DNA from: Entoloma clypeatum
Lineage: Eukaryota > Basidiomycota > Agaricomycetes > Agaricales > Entolomataceae
DNA: 64,000 bases
NCBI GenBank assembly: GCA_963565915.1
Contig: OY751489.1
Coordinates: 3,472,001-3,536,000, forward strand
Reading direction: 5' to 3'
Shown here: positions 21,770 to 32,766 of the stretch, piece by piece
Position numbering within the stretch: position 1 is the stretch's first letter
How the letters are laid out: every line of letters starts with the position of its first letter
Made by a program: the position numbers and the translations under genes
The notes under the pieces: generated by a model
Seen by the model: the letters and a program-made list of their open reading frames with translations, nothing else
What the model was told of the DNA's origin: nothing
Database searches by the model: none

Positions 21770-22213
21770 TGTAAGGGCGACCTTACGATCCAAGACTCAA
21801 ACTCAGATACTTGCAAGGGAGATCCGAAGATTAGATTGAGCAGTCTGATAAGTAATACAACACACACCTTGCAAGGGAGATCCGAAGAGAAAGTTCTAAG
21901 GATTCCCCTGCAAGCTAGCGAGATAAATAGTAAAATGAGATATGAAATAAAAGATAAAACGAGACATAGGAATGATGAGTAATGGTCGGGAGTAGGGATG
22001 GGGGATGAATGGAAACGAGATGAATGATAGTACCTGCGATCCGACGTGCGGAGGAGTGGAGGGGCGCGGAGTCGTCGGATGTGGAGAGGTGCAGAGAGGT
22101 GAATAAGATATCAGAGGCAACAGATACGATCGGAGGGCGTCGGAGGGCGTTGGAGAGCATCGGAGATGGTGGAAATGAACGGAAAGGGAAAGTGCAAAGT
22201 GGTTGCCCTTACA
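21770..22213 (-). repeat. 5' LTR of G2 (444 bp)
   Basis: Same termini as the 3' LTR. The differences from it sit at CpG sites in one or the other copy (for example CGTCGG versus CGTTGG and AGCGTC versus AGCATC). Confidence 0.93.
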
Positions 22214-22218
22214 GCCAT

Positions 22219-23189
22219 GAGCCACCTTGTGCCCAGTTTCTGCACAAACCAGTGACACAATGACACAAATGGACTCTTGAGTAGTGTGGGGTATGGAGGT
22301 GCAAGAAAGGAGGTGTAGGGCTGGATTTGTGCGATGAGTGACATGGTGCTGGGAACATGTATACAGAAAGCAAGAGATTGTGCTTCGCCTGTCTTTTGGA
22401 TGAGGGCCTCTTTGAATTACAATGTTCTTGTTGCAACACACACTCTTTTTCCATGATTGTGAGGATGTACATATTATAATACTAATGTTTATCACAATGT
22501 TGCGATTTTTCTACATAAAAATGTATTTTATTCTAGCTTGTGAACATTTTTGCTGAATAATTTAAAGATGGTGTTTCCAAGCTGCTCCAAGATGAAGCTG
22601 GTAAAAGATGTCCATCAAAAGCTATAAGTTGTCCATAAAAAGCTGTAAGATGGTTTTCTAAGAATAAGATGCCATAAGCTGAATGTGCCCAAATGCTGAT
22701 GGGATGTGGAAGCAAATTCACGAAGACTAAGATGTATAGCCTCAGTTTGCAATATTGCTGCAAACTGAGGCAAAGATAGAAGAAGCTAAGATGTATACTA
22801 AGGTAGAATAAGTGAAAGAACATGTTGAGAATGAAAATAGAGACTTACACCTCAGTTTGTGATAGTGAACTGAGATGTGGTTAAACCAAATATCAGTCTT
22901 TTGTGACTGAACTCAGTTAATTTGTCACCAATCATTGCAACTGCAACTGCAGCCATGGTCACCACTGATGCAGTCCAGTTGCAGTTGCAGTTAATTAGTG
23001 GTCACGTAACTGAACCTTCAAGCCCTAGTTGATGTTGGAATGTTCAGATGTTGTGGTGACACATGACATATCACAACAATGCAATGATAATGATCCAAGG
23101 TTTGTCTTCTTCCCCTCCCATCCTCATATCATTCCACAACTGCAGGGCTCTCTCTTTGTTCTTCACTAACATGAGGCTCGCCAGGACAG
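22219..23189. other. Gene-free repeat region
   Basis: No supported gene. It contains a 12-bp perfect hairpin (CCTCAGTTTGCA, 7-nt loop, complement; about 22740-22770) and AAGATG/AAGCT-rich sequence partly repeated near 24570-24725. Also a segment (22895-23030) that recurs at 24228-24375 with GCAACTGCAACTG-type motifs. Confidence 0.5.
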
Positions 23190-24090
23190 CCACCTCTCAT
23201 GACCAACCCTCCACTCATGCCGAACAACCTTCCCCCATGCTTATGTGCTGAATGGCCTTCACTTGCATTTAGTGTTCAAGGTTTCAGTCCAGTCCAGTTT
23301 TTTGATCAAAAAATTGATGAACTGGAGACTAACAGTTCACTTCTTTTTTTTCAAAGTCTGAAAAGACTGGGACTGGTAAAGACTGATTTAAACCAGTTTA
23401 AACTGGTAAAATTCTCAGCCATTTATAAACCTACCAAAAGCCTAATCAAAAACTTAAAAATATACTCAATTTGTTATCAATAACATGTTTCTCAAGCATT
23501 CTGGATATAAACTCTTGTAAAAAAAACTGTATAAAAGAACATTTTTGCCTATAAAAGTACAGTTTTTGAATGAATATATGGTCAAAAACTGGAACCAGTT
23601 TATATTTTTCAGACCCAAAACGAGAACTGGGGGTAAACCAGTCCAATTTTTTTCCAAATTTGGAGAGACTGGAGACTGGTTGAGCTCAAAATTAGTGAGA
23701 CCTGAACTGCCAGTTCAGGTCTCTTCCAGTCCAGTCCAGTCCATTTCAGGTTCATTTCCAGTTCATAAGACTGAACCCTCAAACACTACTTGCATCCATT
23801 GGCCTTTGCTCAATCAAATGGCATCTTCTGTTTCCAATACCATCTTTTGAGCTCAATGGCCCCCTCTCATGCCGAAGAGCCTTCCCCCATGTCCAATAAC
23901 TGCCTTTCTGCACCCAAGGGCTGCATCTCTCATTCCCAACAGATCTCTCTCATGCCCAAGAGCTGCTTGCCTGTACCCAAGAACTGCCTCTCCATGCCCA
24001 AGCTGCATCTTTCATGTCCAAGCTGCGTCTCTCGTACCCGATGGCTCTCTCTCATGCCCAACGGCCTCCACTCACGCCCAGCCACTCAGT
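23190..24090. repeat. Degenerate CTCATGCCCAA minisatellite, split by a MITE
   Basis: Units of about 20 bp related to CTCTCATGCCCAAGAGCTGC flank the MITE at 23270-23788. The tract is clearest at 23850-24085. Related to 15115-15300 and, inverted, to the cores of the hAT-like elements. Confidence 0.6.
23262..23796. mobile_element. hAT-like MITE (519 bp), TAGTGTT family
   Basis: Element 23270-23788 with termini TAGTGTTCAAGGTTTCAG and CTGAACCCTCAAACACTA, flanked by octamers CTTGCATT / CTTGCATC (7 of 8 identical). It is a non-coding relative of 32775-33286. The interior has ACCAGTTTAAACTGGT palindromes and CCAGTCCAGTCCAG strings. Confidence 0.8.
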
Positions 24091-24375
24091 TGTGAGTGGT
24101 TAATCAAAATATACACGAATATTCATGCTTCTATAAGTGTTTACATGTACAGTATTTAATGGTGAATACAACAACTATACTTCATATTGAGGCAGAACAA
24201 TGTGAGATAAGTGTTTTTGATGAGCAGTCAAACCAAATATTAGTCTTTTGTGACTGAACTCAGTTAATTTGTCACCAATCATTGCAATTGTGACTGCAGT
24301 CGTGGTCATGACTGATGTAGTCCAGTTGCAGTTGCAATCAATTAGTGGTCATGTAACTGAACCTTCAAACCCTAC
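24091..24375. repeat. Two dispersed repeats side by side
   Basis: 24091-24224 is an inverted copy of 15705-15845. 24228-24375 is a direct copy of 22895-23030 (shared AGTCTTTTGTGACTGAACTC). Origin unknown; no coding capacity. Confidence 0.65.
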
Positions 24376-24786
24376 CAGCAGATACCTCAGCATAGTTTCT
24401 CTGAGTGGCTGGCATGTTAGGAACTGGCCAGGATAGTGTAGGTTATAGCCCATGCAGAGAATGTAGTTATATTCATTTGTATATTATTGTATTAGATATC
24501 CTAAATATATGATATTTTTATTTTTGACTAATGATCTCTGAATTCTCAAGATGAGAAATAAGTGGTCAAAGCATGTTGTACAAGCATGGTGACATAGCTT
24601 ATGCAAGCTGCTGCAACTTCTACAAGCTGCCATAAGCTGTTATAAGCAGAAGGTGCCAAAATGCTGATGCAGCACACATCAATCTCATCAATATGCCAGC
24701 AAAGTTTCACACCTCAGTTTGGATTTGCTCAAGGTGCCAAACCTAAACCTTGAATAAGGTTTGGTGTAGCAAGATTCCCAAACCTG

Positions 24787-25234
24787 GACCTGAACCCCAG
24801 TGAAAATTGGGTCACATGGGAGTGGGTTTTCTCAGGGCTATTTTAGGTTTGATCTTGCCTAATTTGGTTTAAATCAGTCTGAATGGGAAATTTGATTTGA
24901 CTGATGGAGACAACTTAAAGGGTTTGAGAGGTTTCAAGTCAGAATAATCCAGAAATTCAACCATCAATTCCCACAGGTTCCCACTTAATTCCCCTGGTTT
25001 GACAGATTTTAACTGAATCACCCCTGAAAAAACCTGAGAAAACTGGATCACATCCTGCTTGTTTCCCAAATTTTCCAGGTTATCCTGACTCAAACCCTTA
25101 AAGTTGGACTCGCTGTCGATCAAATCAAATTTCCTATTTGAACCCATTTTAACCAACTTAGGACAGATCAAACCTCAAATCTCCCTGAGAAAACCCACTT
25201 CCACATGACCTGATTTTCACTGGGGGCCTGAACC
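24787..25234. repeat. Long inverted repeat (fold-back element)
   Basis: Arms of about 115 bp at 24787-24900 and 25120-25234 are mutually complementary with scattered mismatches (shared CCCCAGTGAAAAT, GTGGGTTTTCTCAGGG, GGTTTGATCT, GAAATTTGATTTGA). The spacer is about 220 bp. No ORF. Probably a non-autonomous DNA element; flanking target duplication not resolved. Confidence 0.7.
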
Positions 25235-25916
25235 TTGGGTCAGGTTCAGGTTCGAACCCAGTTTGCAAGGTTCAAGAACCTGACTGCAGCCAGTCCCCCC
25301 AAATTAACTAATCAATACTGTACTGATCCAACCACTTCTTCCAGCCATATTTTTGTGATGGATTTCAACCATTTCTTTGCCTCTTCAAAGGGTCCAGTGA
25401 CATGTAACAAGAAGAAATTTCAAAAATACCTTGGAAACAGCCCAAAAAAGGCTACTCCGAGCTGCAGGCAGCGAAAAACTTCTTCAAATCTCCTTGTGAT
25501 GTGTGACAAGCTGAAAAATTTCTTCTCTTCAAGGCCCTCTGTGACACGTGACAGAAGAGGTCTAGAGTATGATTAATATAATTAATTTTTCATGTGCACT
25601 CCACCTATAGTCAGAGTGCCGATTTGTGCCCCCTAACACAGCCTACTACTATAGCGGGAACAAGAGGATGGTTTTAGGAGCCTCCATTGATGGGCCTCTG
25701 TCCATGAGAAAGTATTACAGCAGCCTGTGGGATCAATCGATCATCGTTGCTTATATGAAACACATTCTGTTTGAAGGCAAATTTAAACACCGAAGTGTGG
25801 GAAAAAATAAATAAATACAGCGCTCACTATAAGCGACGACGAGCTCTCATTGACATATTTCTCTTGCGGGCACTGTGCCCTTCCCTGATTCCCTCTTAAT
25901 TTCTTGTTATACTCAA
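25235..25916. other. Spacer and presumed promoter of NDUFS1
   Basis: No supported gene. A 62-codon ORF at 25626-25814 has no recognisable features. The last 100 bp before the ATG at 25917 are pyrimidine-rich (CCCTTCCCTGATTCCCTC), as is usual upstream of basidiomycete start sites. Confidence 0.4.
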
Positions 25917-28697
25917 ATGTTGCGAATAGTGTCTACTGTGTCGCGACCATCGTCGACGGGAGTACTCGGAAAGGTTGTGAGCTCATCACCCAATCAATGT
26001 GTTTTTTTTTCACATTTTATTCTCTGCAATGCACTCACTATCGTTTACTCTCCCCAATCAGGTCGTAGAACCGTTGCTTCGACACCATCGAGACAAGCGG
26101 ACATTACGTTGACGGTGGATGGGAAGGAGGTAACGGTGCCGCAGGGTACGTCGCTGAACCCCACCGAGAGATGCAGTGTATTGACCCAGGATCTCTTATC
26201 GTAGGGTCTGCTCTTATACAGGCTTGCGAAGCTGCTGGTGCGAGAATTCCGAGGTACGTGTTTGTGAAGCTACCCTCCAACGCAGTGTTGAACCCGACGT
26301 CGCTCGGAACAGATTCTGTTATCATGACAGGTACGATTTATGTTCCGGCTAACTGCGTAAGGTTAATGAACTCTTTCCTAGACTTGCTATTGCAGGTAAT
26401 TGCAGGTATGCATGCTAGTCGTTAGGTAGTGTGGCATATTGAGTCGTCACAAACAGAATGTGTCTTGTTGAAGTCGAACGATCACCCAAACCTATTGCTT
26501 CCTGGTACGTCATTCACTGTTGCAACATCAGGTCCTCGTTTTCACCTCCACCTCACAGTGCTATGCCTGCCATGCCCGGAGCGAAAGTCTTCACAAACAC
26601 ACCTCTCGTCCACGAGGCGCGGTGAGATTTTCTCTTCTACGGTGTCTCCATTCTCTGACCTCTCGTGATAGTGAGGGTGTCATGGAGTTCCTCCTTGCAA
26701 ACCACCCTCTCGACTGCCCCATCTGCGACCAGGGTGGTGAATGCGATCTCCAAGACCAGTCGATGCGATATGGATCTGACCGTACGCGTTTCCACGAAAT
26801 CACTGGAAAGCGTGCTGTTGAAAATAAGGATCTTGGGCCCATCGTGAAAACGTCCATGAACCGTTGTATTCAATGTACGCGGTGCGTGCGTTTCGCCAAC
26901 GAAGTTGCTGGAGTGGAAGAGCTAGGGACCACTGGCCGCGGCAACGACATGCAAATTGGGATGTACGTCGAGAAGGTCATGGACTCCGAGCTGTCGGGAA
27001 ACATCATTGATCTGTGTCCCGTCGGTGCGCTGACGAGTAAGCCGTATGCCTTCCACGCCCGTCCATGGGAGCTCAAGAATACGGAGTCTATCGATGTCAT
27101 GGATGCTGTCGGGTCAAACGTTCGTATCGACTCACGCGGGGTCCAGGTCATGCGCATCCAACCCAAGACAAACGACGACGTTAATGAAGAATGGATTAGC
27201 GATAAGACCCGTTATGCGTGTGATGGACTGCGGTTCCAGCGACTAACCGTTCCTCTCGTCAAGCAAGGTGACAAGTTTGTCCCGGCCTCGTGGGAGGATG
27301 CTTTAGCTGCAATCGCTACCGGACTGGCAGCTTCGGGAGCACAAGCGGATGAGATTCAAGCCGTTGCTGGTCATCTTGCGGATACGGAGTCGTTGGTTGC
27401 TCTGAAGGACTTTGTCAACAGACTCGGCTCGGATAATCTTACCCCCGATCAAGTTGGCGGTAACGTTCCGCCTGTTCATGGTGTCGACGTCCGGTCAAAT
27501 TACCTTTTCAACTCCACTATCCCTGGGGTGGAAGAGGCAGATGTAATTCTGCTGGTTGGCACCAACCCCCGACATGAGGCGGCTGTGCTCAACTCGCGTA
27601 TCCGTAAAAGCTGGTTGCATACTGGGTTGGAGGTCGGCCTGATTGGCGAACGTGTTGATACCACCTACGGCTACGAGTACCTGGGTGCTGATGCAAATGC
27701 TGTCGTGGACTTCGTCACTGGCAAGAGCCCCTTCGCGCGAAGGTTCAAATCTTCTAAGAAACCGCTCATCATTGTTGGGAGTGCTGTAGCTGAGCATCCC
27801 GACGGTGCCGCTACTTATAACGCGCTGGCGCGGTATGTCGAGTTGAATCAGAACAGCCTCGTTACGCCTGAATGGAATGGGTTCAGTGTACTTCAGCGTG
27901 TGAGCAATCTTCATTTCCCATGTGTATATTCATATTGACCTCAACAGATTGCATCCCGGCCGGCCCTATACGACATTGGATTTGTACCATCCAGGAAAGC
28001 GTCAACCACAAAGCCTAAGTTCATCTACCTCCTGAATGCCGACGAGATCGACCCCAAATCCATTCCGCAGGACGCCTTTGTCGTGTACCAAGGTCACCAT
28101 GGTGACCTTGGTGCACAACTGGCGGATGTATGTCTGCCTGGGGCTGCCTATACTGAAAAATCGTCAACATGGGTAAATACCGAGGGACGATCCCAACTTG
28201 GTCGTGTGGCGGTGCCTCCCCCTGGGTCAGCCCGTGAAGATTGGAAGGTCGTCCGGTAATTGGATTGTGTCACCCTTCGAGTCATTATTGATTGCCATCC
28301 ATCAGTGCTCTTTCAGAGGTTGTTGGAAGCCCGTTGCCGTATGATGATGTCCTGGGACTTCGCGATCGCCTCTGGGAGATCTCACCGACGCTAGTACGAT
28401 ATGATATTACGGAGCCGACATCGATAGAGGTGGCGCTTGCTGGAATGAAAAAGTTAGCTGGAAGGACGACGGGTGCACAGATTTCTGGCGCGGTTTTCCA
28501 AAGACCAATCACAAATTTCTATCAGACTGACCCTATATCGCGAGCGTAAGTTGTTCGTTCCAGAGACTGAGCTGATTGATACTGATTGGATGGATATTAG
28601 ATCGGTCACCATGGCTCAATGTACCCGCGCGTTTGTCAAGGGTGAAAATTATGGGTTTAGTGAATATGGGAAGAAGGCGGAAGCAGGATTCGCATGA
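25917..28697 (+). CDS. NDUFS1: NADH-ubiquinone oxidoreductase 75 kDa subunit, mitochondrial complex I
   Basis: Eleven exons deduced by homology and GT..AG borders: 25917-25998, 26062-26145, 26205-26253, 26313-26330, 26382-26405, 26457-26504, 26559-26621, 26672-27899, 27948-28255, 28306-28545, 28601-28697; 2241 nt, 746 residues, the usual family size. The N-terminus [13 protein letters not shown] is a basic, hydroxylated mitochondrial presequence. The 2Fe-2S ligands come from three tiny exons (FCYHDR, GNCR, MCLVEV). His-Cys3 4Fe-4S site [14 protein letters not shown], second 4Fe-4S site [15 protein letters not shown], then the molybdopterin-oxidoreductase-like domain. It carries electrons from the flavin subunit towards ubiquinone in the matrix arm. 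The first intron (63 nt, GTGTTT donor) is the least certain; it was chosen because it keeps frame. Confidence 0.93.
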
Positions 28698-28990
28698 TAA
28701 TCGAATGATAGAAATGTAGATGCGATATTCCCATTTTGGGTTTGTTGTCAAAGTGCAGCACAGCCACAGCCGTGGCGCCGCCCTCAGCCCTGGATGACGG
28801 ATCAATAATGATTGCCGATGACGTCTGAGTTCAAAACCGGCAGGAAGTTGTGGAAGTCGAGCCTCGTGACAAAATTTCGCCCTTGGCAACAGTCCACCAT
28901 CAACCCGGAGGTGACCTCCTCCAGCCTCCCCATTCCCCCCTTCCGTTCTTTCCACGACCCTTCAATAGCTCCCTCGTCAACCCCTCGCTC
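28698..28990. other. Intergenic spacer NDUFS1 to G-alpha
   Basis: 293 bp holding the NDUFS1 3' end and the G-alpha promoter. The last 90 bp are pyrimidine-rich (CCTCCCCATTCCCCCCTTCC). No other feature seen. Confidence 0.5.
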
Positions 28991-30425
28991 ATGGGTTGCG
29001 TACAGTCCACCGGCGTCGACGATGAGGCCAAGGCCCGTGAGTGCAAGACCCCTTGTCATCCACCTGTTTATGTGGTAACATCGTCCCAGGTAACGATGAG
29101 ATTGAGAGTCAGCTCAAACGTGACCGCATGATGGCCAAAAACGAGATTAAGATGTTGTTGCTGGGAGCTGGAGAGTCTGGAAAGGTGTGTATCCAGCATG
29201 CCGAGCGGGGTAACTATGCTGATATATGCAAAGTCCACCGTCTTGAAACAAATGAAGCTCATTCACCACGGCGGCTATAATGAATCGGAACGTGATTCGT
29301 ACAAGGAAATCATCTTTTCAAACACAATCCAGTCTATGCGGTAAGTAACCCAAGTTTGGTTAGGGGCGCTAAGATTGAGCTGTTCTCAAAGGGCAATATT
29401 GGAAGCCTTGCCTCAGCTTGACATCGCACTCGCCCCTCAAAACGACGCCCGTAGAAATGTTATCTTGTCCTTGCCACCCCAAATCGAGGCCGACGTTCTC
29501 CCTAGAGATGTCGCGGACGCCATCCGCGCCCTTTGGAAAGATCTCGCCATCAAAGAAGCCGTGCGTCGCTCCCGCGAGTTCCAGCTTAACGACAGTGCCA
29601 TTTATTACTTCAACGCCATCGACCGCATGGCAGCCCCCAATTATCTGCCGACTGATCAGGATATTCTACGAAGTCGAGTGCAGACGACCGGTATCACGGA
29701 GACGACTTTCAAGGTCGGCGAGCTCACATATAAACTTTTCGATGTTGGCGGCCAGCGTAGCGAACGAAAGAAGTGGATACATTGTTTTGAAAATGTGACG
29801 GCTCTGGTATTCCTCGTCAGTCTGAGCGAGTATGATCAGATGTTGTACGAGGATGAGAGTGTGGTTCGTCCTCTGTCTCGCCATGTTTGGATTTTTCTTC
29901 CTACCTTTTCTTTGTTACAGAACCGTATGCAAGAGGCTCTCACGCTCTTTGACTCAATATGCAACTCGAGGTGGTTTGTCAAGACCTCAATCGTAGGTTT
30001 TCGCACTCCTTTCTCAGTCACATGCTTTGATCACGGTCCAGATACTGTTCCTGAATAAGATCGACCTTTTTGCTGAGAAGCTCCCCCGGTCGCCTCTCGG
30101 AGACTACTTTCCTGATTTCACGGGTGGCGACAATTATGACGCTGCTTGTGAATACCTTCTACACCGGTATCTTGAGATTCGATGCCTTACACCTCAAACA
30201 TGCTGATGTATGTTTTCAAGATTTGTGAGTCTAAATCAAAGTGCAGCGACAAAACAAATATATGCGCATTACACTTGTGCGACGGATACGCAGCAGATCA
30301 AATGTGCGCATTCATACCATCTTTTCTCGACTGCCGCTCATTGTCATCTCGGTTCTGTAGTTGTCCTGAGTGCAATTCAAGACATCCTACTCCAGCTGCA
30401 CCTCCGAGAATGTGGGCTATTGTAA
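28991..30425 (+). CDS. Heterotrimeric G-protein alpha subunit (fungal group I-like)
   Basis: Eight exons: 28991-29036, 29090-29184, 29234-29340, 29392-29863, 29921-29992, 30042-30166, 30221-30303, 30361-30425; 1065 nt, 354 residues, the exact family size. MGCVQS carries the N-myristoylation Gly2 and palmitoylatable Cys3, for the inner face of the plasma membrane. P-loop GAGESGKS, switch I RVQTTGI, switch [18 protein letters not shown] guanine-specificity motif, TCATDT, and C-terminus RECGLL with the Cys typical of Gi-like subunits. In fungi such subunits couple pheromone or nutrient receptors to cAMP or MAPK signalling. Which paralogue it is cannot be fixed without a tree. Every intron is 49-60 nt. 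Confidence 0.94.
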
Positions 30426-31901
30426 CTCCATCCCACGCTGTCCCTTTGTTTTCTTCGACAGACATCATCGCTACCCCAAAATCTGTTCACATTAGCATGA
30501 CATGTAACTGATTGTACGTTCTTTACCCTTTCCTTTCTCTTCACATAATACCACTTCTTGCTTGTTCTCTTTGATCTGCAACTCGGACCTAATCCGCATG
30601 TGCGCCGCCTTTGTATATAACCTACCTTGGGCTCGGCTCTTTCATACCGCACATATGCTTCATCCATCTATCATACTTCTTATACATACACCTTACGTCC
30701 CGCGATACCAATGATCAGCCTCCTTCCCATGCCCACTTCCGTGGTTGAGTGATGTTGATCTCGTTATGTTGTAACGGCTGCTGTCGGTCTAAGTCCGGAG
30801 ATGGTGGGGATGAGCCTCAAAAGAGCGGGGGGGATCGTGCGTCGTTGCCTCCGAGATGAGTGAGCTAAAGAAACAGGGATCCACCAAGGATCCACGGACA
30901 AACTACTATCTACATGACCGATCACATGACGCGAGGTCCGCGGTCAGCCAGAACTGCTCCCCCACAATGTTTTGAGAGACCGTGCTTGCGGGTTTTTTAT
31001 TTTTTATTTTATTTTCAGACAGAATCTCATATATAATGAATTTCGCATCACACCACTGGCCGAAGACAGTACGCGTCTGAATTGTACCCTTACTATCGAT
31101 GACCAGATATTTGAAATATTTTCAGTGGCAAAGATATTTCTCCACGGGAACCTTCCCAATTTCCTCCGGGATTGTTCGGGATCGCTTATAATTCATCTCT
31201 TCTATGATCCTGTAACCTTACTTTGAGAAGAAATAATGTGTTTGTGTCGTCAGAGGCTTCCCAGTGAGGGGGAGTCCAAAATTCAGGGTACAAGTTTGAA
31301 ACAATTGTCACGGTATTGTCACAGTCATATTTCAGTCTCTGCAAGCATTTCCTGCCAGTTGACACGTCGGGTGTCCACGGTACCCTTACACAATTCAAAC
31401 GCCACTTGGAATTGTCACTCTATTGTCACACCAAAAGCATCTTTTTGCATAGTTCGGTGTCCCCTGCTTTTACAAATGCACCTGAGACCTGGATATTGCC
31501 AAAGAGGCTCTGTGAACCAAACCTTAAGTGGTCCAGAGGATCTGAATAGATCTAGTCATCACTGCTGTATTTACACCAGTTTTTCTCACAAAAAATCACA
31601 AATTGCCTCTCAAACAGGCTCTCTTTAATTTCCCTGCTCAAAAACTTGGGGATCCAGTACTATAATATAAAGGATGGTATGTGCCAAATAATGGGGGTAG
31701 AAGTTATTGGACTTTGCACCGCGTCCAGCATCATTAACACAATCATGTTACCACATTATATAATCATTATTTATACCTGCCCCTGTACATGTATATTCCT
31801 CAGTCGTTCTCTCATTATTGGCTGAGATATGTATGTCCTACAGGGTGATTTCTATTTAGTACTTACCTTATCTTACTCCTTACGATTACGGTTCAGGTAT
31901 A
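30426..31901. other. Gene-free spacer
   Basis: Starts with the G-alpha 3' region. ORFs here are short and without recognisable domains. AT-rich towards 31000-31900. Nothing else supported. Confidence 0.45.
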
Positions 31902-32118
31902 CTGTACCATTTCGACCAAGTGTTCATGTCATGTGTCACAGATGGCCATGAACTGAACACTTTGGGTATGTGTCATGCATCACGGGCCCCAAAATTGGCC
32001 ATTTTGACTGATTTTTGGCCTCAGAGGCCCTCAGATCTGATCAAAATTACTATATTTGGTAATATTTATAAGCAGTGAACACCTGTTCCAGTGAACACTT
32101 GGTCGAAATGACACAGTA
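31900..32118. mobile_element. TA-flanked MITE (215 bp)
   Basis: Element 31902-32116 with inverted ends CTGTACCATTTCGACC and, reverse-complemented, CTGTGTCATTTCGACC, each continuing AAGTGTTCA (two mismatches in 25). TA dinucleotides sit on both sides, as in Tc1/mariner-type insertion. A decayed relative lies at about 53465-53640 in the opposite orientation. Confidence 0.75.
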
Positions 32119-32766
32119 GTACTTAATAAGAGTTATTCTCTCATTATCGGCTGAGGATTATAGTTCAGATTCTAACAGAAGTGGAATGTGGAAGGAGGTA
32201 GTTGAGATTTTCAAATACTGTTCATGTTTCAAATACCTGGTCACTGATATTACCATAACCTCAGCATGGCTGTGTCAAAACTCCAAGGTCGGCAGATTTT
32301 GCAGATTGCCTTCCCAGCTACTTCTACAGCCTGATGGTAAGTACATAGAGTATTTCTGATCACCTTGCAATAGCATGGTCCTTCACAATGAGTTGTCCTA
32401 TATAAGGAAATTCAAGAACTGTGGTCTTGGTTCCTAACATGTGTAAATATTGACACCTTCACAGACAAGCTGGGCACAATTCATGGCACGAGGAGTTGAC
32501 CGAAGGTCGGCAACGAGCACCATGGGGGAAAGGTGATTCTGTGAGGTCATTGCAAAATGATTGGGCACTCTTCACACATTTTTGAGCACCTGTCGATGTT
32601 GCAAGGTCTGAATGATGGCTTGCCCATTGTCTTTTCATTAATCATTGAAATGAACACTTGAAATATGGTATAACTGTGGCTGATGTTTGAGATCATTTGA
32701 CATCTGTTAAAACTGCTGAATTTGGGGAGTCACACTGATGTCACCTGTTGGTTCCTTTGAAGAGTA
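32119..32766. other. Gene-free spacer between MITEs
   Basis: About 650 bp without a supported gene, repeat or regulatory site that I can recognise. Confidence 0.4.

Larger units (their letters stand above)
16089..22218 (-). mobile_element. Intact Ty3/gypsy chromovirus, family G2, TSD GCCAT
   Basis: Two 444-bp LTRs (16094-16537 and 21770-22213) are flanked by GCCAT on both sides (16089-16093, 22214-22218). Gag and Pol are both open end to end in a -1 relation. The LTRs differ at only about five positions that I can read (about 1%), all transitions at CpG. Rich in CGGA-type codons, unlike G1. Chromodomain and self-priming signature place it in the Tf1/sushi-like chromoviruses. Possibly still competent for transposition. 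Confidence 0.95.

Noticed and set aside
25248..25260. tRNA-like GGTTCGAACCC
   Set aside because: Edge of the fold-back element; no A-box at the right distance and no acceptor stem.
25626..25814. 62-codon ORF upstream of NDUFS1
   Set aside because: No recognisable family, no conserved neighbour or splice support; likely chance.
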